Positions 7,512 to 16,289 of a DNA stretch of 64,000 nucleotides are shown here, piece by piece. Each line of letters starts with the position of its first letter. The stretch's first letter is position 1. Position numbers and translations under genes: made by a program. The stretch covers positions 8,018,170 to 8,082,169 of the forward strand of contig NC_021985.1 in assembly GCF_000444875.1 (NCBI RefSeq). Reading direction: 5' to 3'. This DNA comes from Streptomyces collinus Tu 365 (lineage in GTDB: Bacteria > Actinomycetota > Actinomycetes > Streptomycetales > Streptomycetaceae). The notes beneath the pieces were generated by a model, which was given only the letters and a program-made list of their open reading frames with translations, did no database searches and had not been told where the DNA came from.

Positions 7512-8726
7512 TCACCACGGCGCGCCCGGCCCGAACGGTTCGAAGAACATGACGTCCAGCGGATGCAGGTCCCGGCCGGTCAGACCGGGGAAGCCGGATT
7601 CGGCGGGGCCGCCGCGCAACCACGTGAGCAGGGTTGCCGTGAAGTCGCCTGACAGGGGCGGTCCTTGGTCGGAGTGGCGTGGGTTGACGGCTACGCGCCA
7701 TGTCTCGGGCGGGCCGTCCGCGCACCAGCCGATCTGGTCCCCGTCGATCGTCGACGCGAACGGCAGGAAGCCGCCGGGCTCGGGCCACGCGGGCATCGGG
7801 TAGTACTGGGGATGGGCGGCGCGCAGTTGGCGGTATCCGTCAAGCATGCCCTCGACGGTGGCCGCGAGCCCCTGCTCCCGCGGCCGGTTCAGGGACAGCG
7901 GGGCGCTCATGTCCAGCCACCAGCTCCAGTTGCCCGCCCCGTACCGCTCCGCGAGCGCCACGAAGTCCGGCGGCAGCCGGGTGCCGAGCCGCTCGAAGAC
8001 CTGCTGCCATGTGCCCTCGCCCAGGTACGGCTCCAGGGGCGGTGGAACCAGCGTCATGACGGCGTCGAGGCCCGAGCCCTCGGTGAGCGCCGCGTGCTGC
8101 CGCGCGTCCACGGCGGTGCCCGCAGGCGGTGGCGACCAGGGTGCGGCCCCGGCCAGCGGCGGCCAGACCCGTATCTGTGAGGACAGCGGGCCCAGCAGCC
8201 CGCCGGGCTCGCCCGGGTGCGGCACGCCGGTGCGCAGCAGCGTGAACAGGAGCTCCAGGAACGGGACTTCGTAGTCCACCCAGGGCTCGCTCACCCCGAC
8301 TGCCACATTCGTCGTCATGAGCGTGACCGGCCACGCGTCGGGGTCGTCCGACGCGCCCGTGTTCCAGAAGAGGTGGTCGCCGCTCCTCGTCGTGGCGAAG
8401 GCGAGCAGGCCGCCCTCCTCGGGCAGGAAGGGGCGCCGACGCCTGGTGAACATGCCGGGCCGGATCGCCGAGTGCCGGTGCGTCTCGGCGATCCATGCCG
8501 CGTACTCGAAGCGGCCGTCGGTGCTGACGCACGGGGGGTGCAGCCGGATCGCCGCACCCGCGCCGCCTATCTCGGCCGCACCGTACGCCGACACGAGCGC
8601 CTTGTAGTCACCCGGCAGCGGGGTGCCGAGCCAGCCCTCGACCGCCGCCCAGTCGACGGCGGGCGCCGGGCCGGGCGGCGGTCCGACGAGACCTGTGAAC
8701 GCGGTGATCCGCGCAGAGTGATCCAT
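7512..8726 (-). CDS. SMI1/KNR4 (SUKH) family protein with two domains
   Basis: The product is a 404-aa protein with two copies of the SMI1/KNR4 fold. The first lies at about 20-165 (VEGWLGTPLPGDYKALVSAYG, then LLAFATTRSGDHLFWN). The second is at about 245-400 (FERLGTRLPPDFVALAERYG, then LPFASTIDGDQIGWC). SUKH proteins are often immunity proteins against polymorphic nuclease toxins; no toxin gene is adjacent, so it could be an orphan immunity gene or a housekeeping member. The start is uncertain: ATG 8726 opens the conserved part, ATG 8756 is possible, and neither has a good Shine-Dalgarno sequence. Confidence 0.75.
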   Translation of the reverse strand: MDHSARITAFTGLVGPPPGPAPAVDWAAVEGWLGTPLPGDYKALVSAYGAAEIGGAGAAIRLHPPCVSTDGRFEYAAWIAETHRHSAIRPGMFTRRRRPFLPEEGGLLAFATTRSGDHLFWNTGASDDPDAWPVTLMTTNVAVGVSEPWVDYEVPFLELLFTLLRTGVPHPGEPGGLLGPLSSQIRVWPPLAGAAPWSPPPAGTAVDARQHAALTEGSGLDAVMTLVPPPLEPYLGEGTWQQVFERLGTRLPPDFVALAERYGAGNWSWWLDMSAPLSLNRPREQGLAATVEGMLDGYRQLRAAHPQYYPMPAWPEPGGFLPFASTIDGDQIGWCADGPPETWRVAVNPRHSDQGPPLSGDFTATLLTWLRGGPAESGFPGLTGRDLHPLDVMFFEPFGPGAPW

Positions 8727-9076
8727 GGAGCCGAGGATGACATCCCCCACCGACATCGAGACTGGGACCTGGCACCGCTCGGGCGTCTGCCCCGCCCACT
8801 GACTGAGGCTTCGGCTGTCCTCGGGCTGCGTACGTCGGGCCCCGCAGGGACGGGCGGCCCCGGCCGCGCGAAGTGTGGGCTCAGCCAGTTCGTACCTCAT
8901 CGCCTGATCGATCAGCTGGATGCGATGTCGGGTCGCACACCCGTGACCGATCCGATCGCCGGCGCCGCACCGTCCATGTCGTCCTGTAGGAAGTTGATGT
9001 ACGACTGCGCCAGTACCGTCCTCAAGGAGTCGGGTCCGAGGGGATCCCCGGCCCGGCCGTCTGCCGGCCGCCTCCC
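8727..9076. other. Intergenic stretch, probable transposase-associated debris
   Basis: No intact gene is seen. Plus-strand frames run through into the transposase relic that follows but contain no recognisable motif themselves. The stretch probably contains the promoter of the SUKH gene and scrambled flanks of the insertion sequence. Confidence 0.35.
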
Positions 9077-9360
9077 ATGTCCCGCTGGACGAAGTCTGCG
9101 GCCGACCGCATCATCGGGCATCTCGGTCCCCTGCTCGCGCTCCGGCCGCGCAAGCGGTTCCGCGAGGACGCCGTGCTCACCGTGGACGGCACCCTGGTGC
9201 CCACCCGCGATCGACGCCGACAGCCGTCTGGTCGTCGTGGTCGGCCCGCCGCTGCCCGGTGACCGCGCCGACTGCAACGCATGGGAGGAATCCGGGGTCA
9301 AGGCCGCCCTCGGCAGCACCATACGATCGCGGACGGCGACCGACCCGGCCATCTCCATTC
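9077..9360 (+). pseudogene. IS5-family transposase relic
   Basis: Pieces of a DDE transposase occur in order but in different frames. SAADRIIGHLGPLLALRPRK and VLTVDGTLVPTRD lie at about 9090-9210. IDADSRLVVVVGPPLPGDRA and DCNAWEESGVKAAL follow in another frame to about 9310. A third frame then holds TIADGDRPG. In intact streptomycete IS5-type elements these segments are contiguous, with about 15 residues between the first two and an ADGGYRG motif at the third. So this copy has an internal deletion and at least two frame breaks and is inactive. No terminal inverted repeats were found. Confidence 0.75.
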
Positions 9361-9448
9361 GGAGATAAGTCAGGGACCACGCCGGGACGGTGATGCCGGC
9401 ATCCTCGGATTTCGTGGGACACATCAAGCCGGCAGCAGCCCGGGAGGC

Positions 9449-11029
9449 TCAGGGCGAGACTCTCGTCTCCGATCGTCGATCCCCGTGACCGACCAGCTCC
9501 GCCACCGCACGCCGGTCCACCTTGCCGTTTCCGTTGAGCGGCAGCGCTGGGACCGGAACCACGCGGGCCGGGACCATGTAGGGCGGAAGCCGACGACGCA
9601 GCGCGTCGCGGGGCTCCTCCTCGACCCGGCCTGTGCAGGCTGCGGTGAGTTCGACACTGCCGTCCGGGGTGGGCAGGGCGAGGACCACCGCGTCCCGTAC
9701 TCCGGGAAGGGAGCGCAACGCCTCCTCGACCTCGCTGAGTTCGACGCGGTAGCCGTGCACCTGGACCTGGTGGTCGAGGCGCCCGACATGGACCAGGAGG
9801 GTACCGGGGACGAGCGGTCCATCGGGCGGGGTGGGCCCGGTGAGCGGGGCCACCCGGTCGCCGGTGCGGTACCAGTGGGCGTCCGTCAGCTCGGTGGACG
9901 AGTCGTGCGCGGTGCCGTCGGCGGCGAGGAAGCGGCCCGCGTCGTCGGCCGGGTCCAGATAGCCGGGGAAGCGCTGCGGGCCCCGGACGCAGAGTTCGCC
10001 GTCGAGAAGGCGTCCTTCCAGGCCTGGGTGCAGAGAGCCGACGGGCACCGTGCCGTTGGCGGTTGAGGGCCAGTCGGCGGGGTCGGCCGGTAGCCGGTAG
10101 GTGGTGCACGTGACGGTCAGTTCGGTGGGGCCGTAGGCGTTCTCGACCGTACTGTGCGAGGCTGCCGCCGCCCATGCCCGGGCCTGACGCAGTGTCAGGG
10201 GCTCGCCGCAGAACACGGAGTGGCGCAGGGTGGGGAGGGAGCCGGGTTTGAGCGCACGCAGACGTTCGGCGAGCGAGATCACCGACGGTACGGAGTTCCA
10301 GTGGGTCAGGGCGCGGCCGGTGGCGAACCTCACCGGGCGCAGCAGGTCCCCACGGTTCGCCGCGACCAGCGTGGCGCCGGTTCCCCAGGCCGTGTACAGG
10401 TCGAGCACGGAGGGGTCGAAGGTCAGGTCGAAGGTCTGCGAGACGCGGTCGCCGGGACCGGTGTCGTGGTGCGGCACGGCGTGGGCCAAATAGGCGCAGA
10501 TGTTGCGGTGCCGGACGGGCACGCCCTTGGGAGTACCGGTGGAGCCCGAGGTGAAGAGCAGATAGGCGACGTCGTCAGGGGCGGCGGTGCAGGCCGGCAG
10601 GGGAGGGGGCGGACTGGTCGTCAGGTCGGCAAGGGTGTCGCCGGTGACGGTCAGCAGGGGGGCGGGAAGCTGTTCGGCGTGGTCGCAGGTGCCGTCCGTG
10701 AGGATGGCGTCGAGGGTGGCGGCGGTGGCGACGACGGTGTTCCTGGCGACGGGGAAGGCGGGGCCGAGGGGGACGACGGTGGCTCCGAGACGCTGGACGG
10801 CGAGGTAACCGGCGTAGGCGACGGCGGTACGGCCGGTGAGCAGTCCCACCCTGCGCGGCGACTCGCCGCCGCACAGACGGAGAAGTCGCGCCGCCAGGTG
10901 CTCGGAAAGGTGCGCGAGTCCGGCGTATGACAGTCGGGTGTCACCGATCTCCAGGGCGGGCGCGCAGGGGTGCTCGGCGGCCGTGCGCGCGAACCAGTGG
11001 TGCAGGGTGGGAAGGTGCTCGTGTGTCAC
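9449..11029 (-). CDS. Free-standing amino acid adenylation enzyme (AMP-binding)
   Basis: The product is a 526-aa ANL-superfamily enzyme that activates a carboxylate as acyl-AMP and probably loads it on a carrier protein. Core motifs are present: LLFTSGSTGTPKGV (A3), FDLTFDPSVLD with the Asp that binds an alpha-amino group (A4), NAYGPTE (A5), YRTGDR (A7), GRLDHQVQVHGYRVE (A8) and NGNGKVDRR with the catalytic Lys (A10). It has no attached carrier or condensation domain, so it must work in trans, most likely with the carrier protein at 14114 or the carrier domain at 14401. GTG 11029 is the start, placing AAAGG about 12 nt upstream. It is the last gene of the 12-gene operon, 91 bp after the PPTase gene. 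Confidence 0.88.
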   Translation of the reverse strand: MTHEHLPTLHHWFARTAAEHPCAPALEIGDTRLSYAGLAHLSEHLAARLLRLCGGESPRRVGLLTGRTAVAYAGYLAVQRLGATVVPLGPAFPVARNTVVATAATLDAILTDGTCDHAEQLPAPLLTVTGDTLADLTTSPPPPLPACTAAPDDVAYLLFTSGSTGTPKGVPVRHRNICAYLAHAVPHHDTGPGDRVSQTFDLTFDPSVLDLYTAWGTGATLVAANRGDLLRPVRFATGRALTHWNSVPSVISLAERLRALKPGSLPTLRHSVFCGEPLTLRQARAWAAAASHSTVENAYGPTELTVTCTTYRLPADPADWPSTANGTVPVGSLHPGLEGRLLDGELCVRGPQRFPGYLDPADDAGRFLAADGTAHDSSTELTDAHWYRTGDRVAPLTGPTPPDGPLVPGTLLVHVGRLDHQVQVHGYRVELSEVEEALRSLPGVRDAVVLALPTPDGSVELTAACTGRVEEEPRDALRRRLPPYMVPARVVPVPALPLNGNGKVDRRAVAELVGHGDRRSETRVSP

Positions 11030-11120
11030 GTGCGGCTGTCGCCTTTCGCAAGTGGTGTGGAAGGGGGCACGTTCGCGGGTGGGCTGGGTGTGTGCGCCGC
11101 AGGGGTGCGCGCGACACCGT

Positions 11121-11738
11121 TCACTCCTCCCGGCAGGCCTCGAAGGCACAGCTCAGCGGCGTGTGGGAGTACTCACGCAGAGAGATCCAGCGATAGGGCC
11201 CCCAGCGTCCGCGGGAGGCGCCGGGCGCCACGTCGATGGCCCACGGCCGGCCCGCGAGACCGGATCCCGCGGCCTTGACGCACGCCTCCTGTGCGGTCCA
11301 CACCCACGCCACCGTCTCGGCGGCCTCGGCGGGTGGCAGAACCAGGACCGCGGGGGCATGGGAGCGCAGCAGACGGTGGGCAAGACCGGCCCCGAGGGAG
11401 TCGGCGGGACGCTGGACGTCGACCCCGATGGCGCGGCCGGCGGCGAAGGCGCAGGCCAGTCGCCCCTCGCTGTGCGAGATGCTCACGCCCGCCCGGGGAA
11501 AACCCGCCAACCAGGGTTTTCCCCGCTCGTCGAGGACGACATCGGCTCCGGCCAGACGCGGGACAGTGGTGCCGAGGAGCTCGCGGAGCAGCCCTCGGCC
11601 GCGGAGGAAGCGGCCGGCCCGCCACCGCGGCAGACCTGCGGCGCGGCGAAGGTCGTCCCGGTGAGCGCTGGGCGGCACCTCCGCGGCGGCCCTGGTCAGC
11701 ACCCACACGCCGTCTTCGACCTGGATCGCCGCGTTCAC
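11121..11738 (-). CDS. Sfp-type 4'-phosphopantetheinyl transferase
   Basis: The product is a 205-aa enzyme that converts apo carrier proteins to holo form using CoA. Signature motifs are VSISHS at 85-90, the Mg-binding GVDVQR at 105-110, and WTAQEACVKAAG at 147-158. The last corresponds to the family's W-x-x-K-E-A-x-x-K motif, with Gln replacing the first Lys. GTG 11738 overlaps the upstream acyl-CoA dehydrogenase stop (GTGA, 4 nt), indicating translational coupling. Carrying its own activating enzyme supports the view that the two carrier modules in this operon are functional. Confidence 0.85.
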   Translation of the reverse strand: MNAAIQVEDGVWVLTRAAAEVPPSAHRDDLRRAAGLPRWRAGRFLRGRGLLRELLGTTVPRLAGADVVLDERGKPWLAGFPRAGVSISHSEGRLACAFAAGRAIGVDVQRPADSLGAGLAHRLLRSHAPAVLVLPPAEAAETVAWVWTAQEACVKAAGSGLAGRPWAIDVAPGASRGRWGPYRWISLREYSHTPLSCAFEACREE

Positions 11739-12964
11739 GAGGGCGTGCCGCGACCGGCCGGCCCCACCGGGAGTGGGCCGGGATGGGCCAGCTCCGCCAG
11801 GATCTGGTCGGCGCCTTCGGCGACGGTGTCCAGGACGACCTCGGTGGCGCCGCCGCCGATGCCGAAGAGGGCGGCCTGGGCGCGGATCTCCTGGATGCCG
11901 CCGTCGGCGAACCCTGCGGCGCCCCACAGCTGGGCGCACTCGCCCAGCACGTACGGAACGGTGGTGCCGGCCGCGGCCTTGAGCGTGGCCGCGGCCCGGG
12001 AATCGTGACGCAGGGCGACCCTGGGGCCGAACCGGTCGGCCAGGGCCCTGAGTTCCTGGACCCGCACGAGACAGGCGGCGAAGCGCTGACGGATGTGCGG
12101 GAGGTCCCACAAGGTCGCGTCGCCGTGGGCGCGGTCGGCGAGGCGGCTGCGCGTCGTGGCGAGGACGCGGCGGCAGAGGGCCACGCCCCACAGGGCGCCC
12201 GCCAGGCGTTCGACGGCGATGTGCCGGGCGAAGAGCGGCAGCCCCATGCCGACCCGGCCGACGAGATGGTCCCGGCCCAGCCGTACGGCGTCGAAGGTGA
12301 CATGGCCGGCGCCGGAGGACGCGTAGAGGGCGGAGGGCGCGGGCCGGACCGTCACGCCGGGGGCGCCGGCGGGGACGAGGACCCAGGAGAAGCTGGTGAA
12401 GTGGCGGCCTGGCCGGTGCCGGGCGAGGACCAGGAAGGCCTCGGCCGTGGTCGTGTTGGCGATCCACTCCTTGCGGCCGGTGACGCGGACCGAGTCGTCG
12501 TCCAGGACGGCTTCGGTGCGCAGGGCGGTGAGGTCGGTGCCTGCGGTGGTGTCGGTGGAGGCGAGGGCAAGGGTGGCCCGCCCGGTCAGGGTTCGGCGCA
12601 AGGTCCGTTCGACGACCGGCCCGGTGCCGGTGGCCAGGACGGGCAGCGCGGTGGCGAGCTGGACGCTGGCCGAGAGGGTGGCCGGAATGGACCAGCGGGC
12701 GTCGGCGGCGGCGAGGAGGCCGGCCAGGCCATGGGGGTCCACACCGGCACGGACGTCGCCGCCCCGGTAGGCGCTGGTCAGCAGCCCGGCCGCGCCGAGG
12801 GCCGCCCAGACCTCGGCGCCGTCGGCGTTCGCGGGCAGCGCGTCGAGGTCGGGTGACGCGGCGGGAGGCGTCGGCGCCGAGTCGCCTCGTGTGCCGCTGT
12901 GCGGGCTCGGGTGGGCGCAGGCGCGGGTGGATCCGGGGGTATGGGATGGCCGTACGTCAGGCAA
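11735..12964 (-). CDS. Acyl-CoA dehydrogenase family flavoprotein 2
   Basis: The product is a 409-aa acyl-CoA dehydrogenase-like enzyme, expected to use FAD to oxidise an acyl thioester, here probably on a carrier protein rather than CoA. Family features are TLALASTDTTAGTDL, VTGRKEWIANTT, and a helical C-terminal half ending in GAAGFADGGIQEIRAQAALF. The first 40 residues are Pro/Ser/His-rich and not conserved in appearance. The only start found is TTG at 12964, overlapping the upstream stop by 8 nt, so the true N-terminus may be further in. It sits between its paralogue and the PPTase gene with overlaps at both ends. Confidence 0.75.
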   Translation of the reverse strand: MPDVRPSHTPGSTRACAHPSPHSGTRGDSAPTPPAASPDLDALPANADGAEVWAALGAAGLLTSAYRGGDVRAGVDPHGLAGLLAAADARWSIPATLSASVQLATALPVLATGTGPVVERTLRRTLTGRATLALASTDTTAGTDLTALRTEAVLDDDSVRVTGRKEWIANTTTAEAFLVLARHRPGRHFTSFSWVLVPAGAPGVTVRPAPSALYASSGAGHVTFDAVRLGRDHLVGRVGMGLPLFARHIAVERLAGALWGVALCRRVLATTRSRLADRAHGDATLWDLPHIRQRFAACLVRVQELRALADRFGPRVALRHDSRAAATLKAAAGTTVPYVLGECAQLWGAAGFADGGIQEIRAQAALFGIGGGATEVVLDTVAEGADQILAELAHPGPLPVGPAGRGTPS

Positions 12965-14117
12965 AGGTCACTCCGAGGTCGCGCAGCGCCAGTCGGCCGT
13001 CGGCCAGGTTCAACCGGTCGTTGTGGTAGTTCAGCGAGGCCGACCTGAGGTCCCGCAGGGCCAGTTCGAGGCGGGTGGGTGAGTCCTTGAGGTAGCCGTG
13101 GCGCAGTCCGACGGCCTCCACCAGGTCGTCGACGGCGGCCAGGCACTCCTCGGAGGCGGTGACCTTCAGGGAGTTGAGGAGGAGCTGGCGTGGGGGCCGG
13201 GAGAGGTCCCCGCCGCTCTCGACGTCCGCCAGGGCCCGGTGCAGAAGGGCGTGGACGGCGTCGAGCCGCCGGCGGGCGCGGGCGAGCCGGCTCAGCAGCA
13301 GCTCGGAGGAGAGGTCGAAGCGTCCCCGGCCCGCGGGGCTGCGGAGCAGGCGCAGAACGCGTGAGAGCGCGCCGGCCGCGGTGCCGAGCCAGGCCGCCGA
13401 CCAGCCGAGGTGGGCGAGGGGGCCGAAGACCTGGAGGGCGATGTCGTGGAATCGGCCGTGGCCGCCGATCACGTGGTGGCCGGGAACGCTGCCCGTCAGG
13501 TGCAGCGGCACGCTGTGACTGGCCCGCATGCCCATCGGTTGCCAGTCACCCGAGCCCTCGATGGTGAGCTGGGCGCGGTCGGCGTAGACGAGGGAGACCT
13601 CGTGCGCGGTGGTGTCGCCGGGGGCGCCCATGGTGACGAGGAAGCCGTCGGCGTGGGCCCCGCCGGTGACGATCGGCGCGAACCGGTCGAGGGTCAGGAC
13701 GTCGTCGTCCCGGTCCAGCTTGGCGTCGGCGCTCAGGAGGTGACCGCCTGTGCCGGTCTCGGTGGTGACCGAGGCGAGGTAGACCTCGCCGGCGGCGACG
13801 CGGGGGAGCAGGTCCTTGCGCAGACGGTCGTCGGCGTACCGGGTGAGGGCGGCGGTCTGCTGGCAGTGCATCGCGAAGATCATGGAGACGGACATGTCGG
13901 TGCGCCCCAGCACTTGCGCCGCCGCGACCAGGTCGCGGGGCGAACCGCCGAGGCCGCCCTCGTCGGCGGGGACGAGCAGACCGAGCAGGCCCGTGCGACG
14001 CAGGGCGTCCAGGGCCTCCACGGGGAAGGCGGCGTCCCGGTCCACGCGGGCCAGGTGTGCCTCGGTCACCTCGGAGACTTCCGAGAGCCGGGCGGTGAGG
14101 TCGGGTACGGCGGTCAC
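12957..14117 (-). CDS. Acyl-CoA dehydrogenase family flavoprotein 1
   Basis: The product is a 386-aa acyl-CoA dehydrogenase-like protein with the family order of helical N-terminal domain (LRRTGLLGLLVPADEGGLGG), beta domain (ASVTTETGTGGH, MGMRASHSVPLHL) and helical C-terminal domain. GTG 14117 overlaps the carrier-protein stop (GTGA). Such enzymes next to a free-standing adenylation enzyme and carrier protein typically oxidise a carrier-bound aminoacyl group, as in pyrrole-carboxylate formation. Two different copies here suggest two oxidations or a heterodimer. The substrate is not deducible. Confidence 0.82.
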   Translation of the reverse strand: MTAVPDLTARLSEVSEVTEAHLARVDRDAAFPVEALDALRRTGLLGLLVPADEGGLGGSPRDLVAAAQVLGRTDMSVSMIFAMHCQQTAALTRYADDRLRKDLLPRVAAGEVYLASVTTETGTGGHLLSADAKLDRDDDVLTLDRFAPIVTGGAHADGFLVTMGAPGDTTAHEVSLVYADRAQLTIEGSGDWQPMGMRASHSVPLHLTGSVPGHHVIGGHGRFHDIALQVFGPLAHLGWSAAWLGTAAGALSRVLRLLRSPAGRGRFDLSSELLLSRLARARRRLDAVHALLHRALADVESGGDLSRPPRQLLLNSLKVTASEECLAAVDDLVEAVGLRHGYLKDSPTRLELALRDLRSASLNYHNDRLNLADGRLALRDLGVTFA

Positions 14118-14377
14118 GCGGACGCCTCCGCCGCCCGGTCCGGCAGTTGGCGCGAGACCGCCTGCCAGAGACTGCCGGCGGTGGCGAAGGTGGCGTCGTT
14201 CATCTCCTCGTCCGGCAGGGCGATGCCGAAGGTGTCCTCCAGCGAGAAGAGCAGCTCGATCGCCTGCATGGAGTCGACGCCGAGGCGGCGCAGGTCGGTG
14301 TCGGGTGTGATGGTGATCTCACCGGCACCGGCCAACTTGAGGAAGGGGCGCAGGAGTTCGGCGAAGCGGGGATCCAT
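14114..14377 (-). CDS. Acyl/peptidyl carrier protein
   Basis: The product is an 87-aa free-standing carrier protein. The phosphopantetheine attachment site is Ser36 in LGVDSMQAIEL, followed by helix 2 and the acidic region typical of carrier proteins (PDEEMNDATF). ATG 14377 has a good upstream AAAGGAA. It should carry the aminoacyl intermediate delivered by an adenylation enzyme and present it to the acyl-CoA dehydrogenases encoded immediately downstream, with which it is translationally coupled. Confidence 0.92.
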   Translation of the reverse strand: MDPRFAELLRPFLKLAGAGEITITPDTDLRRLGVDSMQAIELLFSLEDTFGIALPDEEMNDATFATAGSLWQAVSRQLPDRAAEASA

Positions 14378-14400
14378 GGGGATCGGTTCCTTTCGGGAAG

Positions 14401-15534
14401 TCACGCCGGGCGGGCGATGCGGCACAGGTCGTCGACCCGACGCAGGTTTTCGGGGATCAGCTCGTCGGCGTCCAGTTCGCGGCCGAGTTCGCTCTCGACC
14501 CGTTCGACTATCTCGACGAGCCGGAAGGAGCTGAAGGAGGGCAGGGAGTCGAAGGCGGCGTCGGCCAGGAGAACCTCGGAGGGGACGTCGAGGACGCCGG
14601 CGGCGACGGCGGCCACGCGACGGCGCAGCTCGGGGTCGACGGCGTCGCCGTCCGTCGCGACGGGCGCGTCGGCGAACACCTCGTGGTCGGCTGCGAGGAG
14701 TTCACGCAGGCGCTCGACCGTGCCCGGCGGTTCGGCGCGGCTTCGGCCGACGCGGCGTGCGGCCAGGTAGGTCTGCTCGACGAGCTTGTCCCATGCCGCG
14801 AGGTGTGCCTGCTCGGCGTCGCTCTCCACCGTGTGGCCGGCGACCTGAGCGCGGCGGGCGGCGTGCAGCTTGCGGGCACGCGCCAGCAGCCAGGTCTCGG
14901 CGGAGAGCTGTTCCAGGGCACGGGCGCGGTCCGGCCAGGTCGCGTACGCCGTCAGGTAGGGCCCGGTTTCATAGGCCGCGACCGTAGGGGTGGCCGGGGC
15001 GGGCGGGACGGGGGCGAAGGTGATGGCCTCGGCGGAGTCGAGGCCGCGGAGAGCGGCGGGGTCGAGGACGTGGGTGCCGGGGGAGGCGGCGCCCCACCGT
15101 GTCTCGATGCGGTAGCCGTCGGTGATGTGCACGCCCTCCGGCCCCGTGACGAGCAGGAAGCTGTGCTCCATGTGGGCGTTGCCGTGGTAGGGCAGCCAGG
15201 GCAGGTGGAAGGCGTCGGCGACGACGTACAGGACACCGCCGTGCCGCGCCGACTCGTCCAGCAGGGCGGTTCCGGAGAGGTGGGCGCGCCGGACCGGGTC
15301 GAGGCCGGCCTGCGGCGCGGCGCTCTTCAGCCGGTCGTCCAGAGCCGGGTCGGCGGTGGGCAGCCCGTCGGGCAGGAGGCGTAGGGGCAGATCGAGGCGG
15401 GCGCCCAGGCGCAGATGGGTGCCGGTGCCGTGGAAGTGGTCGGCGAGCACGGCGAGGTTGACCTGTACGCAGTCGAGCAGGTCGGTGCGGACGCCGTCGA
15501 GCGGCAGCGGACCGGGGGCGGGGATAGCGGACAT
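14401..15534 (-). CDS. BtrH-like acyltransferase fused to a C-terminal carrier domain
   Basis: The product is a 377-aa protein with two parts. Residues 10-290 resemble the butirosin BtrH family, which moves an aminoacyl group from a carrier protein to an acceptor amine using a papain-like Cys. Candidate residues are Cys22 (LLDCVQVNLAVL), His124 (NAHMEHSFLLV) and Asp139 (VHITDGYR). Residues 300-377 look like a carrier domain (FDSLPSFSSFRLVEIVERVE, then LDADELIPENL). The likely attachment Ser lies in P-S-F rather than the usual D-S-L, so whether it is modified is uncertain. AGGAGG precedes ATG 15534. The family assignment rests on motif recognition and is moderately sure. Confidence 0.6.
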   Translation of the reverse strand: MSAIPAPGPLPLDGVRTDLLDCVQVNLAVLADHFHGTGTHLRLGARLDLPLRLLPDGLPTADPALDDRLKSAAPQAGLDPVRRAHLSGTALLDESARHGGVLYVVADAFHLPWLPYHGNAHMEHSFLLVTGPEGVHITDGYRIETRWGAASPGTHVLDPAALRGLDSAEAITFAPVPPAPATPTVAAYETGPYLTAYATWPDRARALEQLSAETWLLARARKLHAARRAQVAGHTVESDAEQAHLAAWDKLVEQTYLAARRVGRSRAEPPGTVERLRELLAADHEVFADAPVATDGDAVDPELRRRVAAVAAGVLDVPSEVLLADAAFDSLPSFSSFRLVEIVERVESELGRELDADELIPENLRRVDDLCRIARPA

Positions 15535-15575
15535 CGGGGTCGCGGTCCTCCTGGGTGCGGGGGCGGTGGCGTCGG

Positions 15576-16289
15576 TCAGATCCACGGGGGCAGGTCCGGC
15601 AGTTCGCCGGGGGCGGTCAGGGCGGCGCCGTCGGAGCGGCCGCTCAACCAGGCGAGGAGGTCGGACGGTTTCCCCGAGACGTCGGGTCCGCCGTCCCCGA
15701 ACCGCGCGACCGGGGTGCCGTCGGCGTCGCGCAGGGTGAACGCCGGTAGGCCGTCGGCCTGGGCGTAGTAGCCGAGCACGTCGTCCAGGACGATGTCGCG
15801 GACGCCCGGCGGGATGTCGTCGATCTCGTGGCCGAGGTCCAGGTCGACCAGGTGGAGGGCGAGTTCGCGCAGTCGGATCACGAGGATGCGGCGCGGGGTG
15901 CACAGCTCGCCCGTGAACGGGCGGATCGTGGCGTCCCAGGTCCTCTCGGGCAGCGACTCGACCGTGGCCTGCCAGTGGGTGGCGCTGTCCCTCACCCGGG
16001 AGACGAGGGCGGCGGCGGGGAGGCGGCTGCCGCTCTCGATCTCGGCGTCCCGGGCCGCGCGGCTCGCGTACTGCGGGGTCTCGACGCCGGTCCGGGCCCA
16101 GGTCAGCAGACGTTCCAGGGCCGGGGCCTGGGCGGCGAGATGGCTCAGGACGTGACCGCGCGTCCAGCCGGGCAGGCGCGAGGGGGCGGCGGCGCCGGCG
16201 TCGGTGAGCCCGTCGACAGCGGCCAGCAACCGGTCGGCCGCGGCGGCGAGTGCGTGGAACGACGTGGCGTCGGGCGCGATCTCCTTCAT
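15576..16289 (-). CDS. Maleylpyruvate isomerase/DinB-fold mycothiol-dependent family protein
   Basis: The product is a 237-aa protein of the actinobacterial maleylpyruvate-isomerase-like family (DinB four-helix bundle). The N-terminal motif GWTRGHVLSHLAAQA carries a metal-binding His, and further His residues occur in LRELALHLVDLDLGH. Characterised members use mycothiol as a thiol cofactor, consistent with an actinomycete. ATG 16289 follows GGAGGAGG and overlaps the aminotransferase stop (ATGA). In this operon it may isomerise or transfer a thiol to an unsaturated intermediate made by the dehydrogenases, but that is a guess from context. Confidence 0.75.
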   Translation of the reverse strand: MKEIAPDATSFHALAAAADRLLAAVDGLTDAGAAAPSRLPGWTRGHVLSHLAAQAPALERLLTWARTGVETPQYASRAARDAEIESGSRLPAAALVSRVRDSATHWQATVESLPERTWDATIRPFTGELCTPRRILVIRLRELALHLVDLDLGHEIDDIPPGVRDIVLDDVLGYYAQADGLPAFTLRDADGTPVARFGDGGPDVSGKPSDLLAWLSGRSDGAALTAPGELPDLPPWI

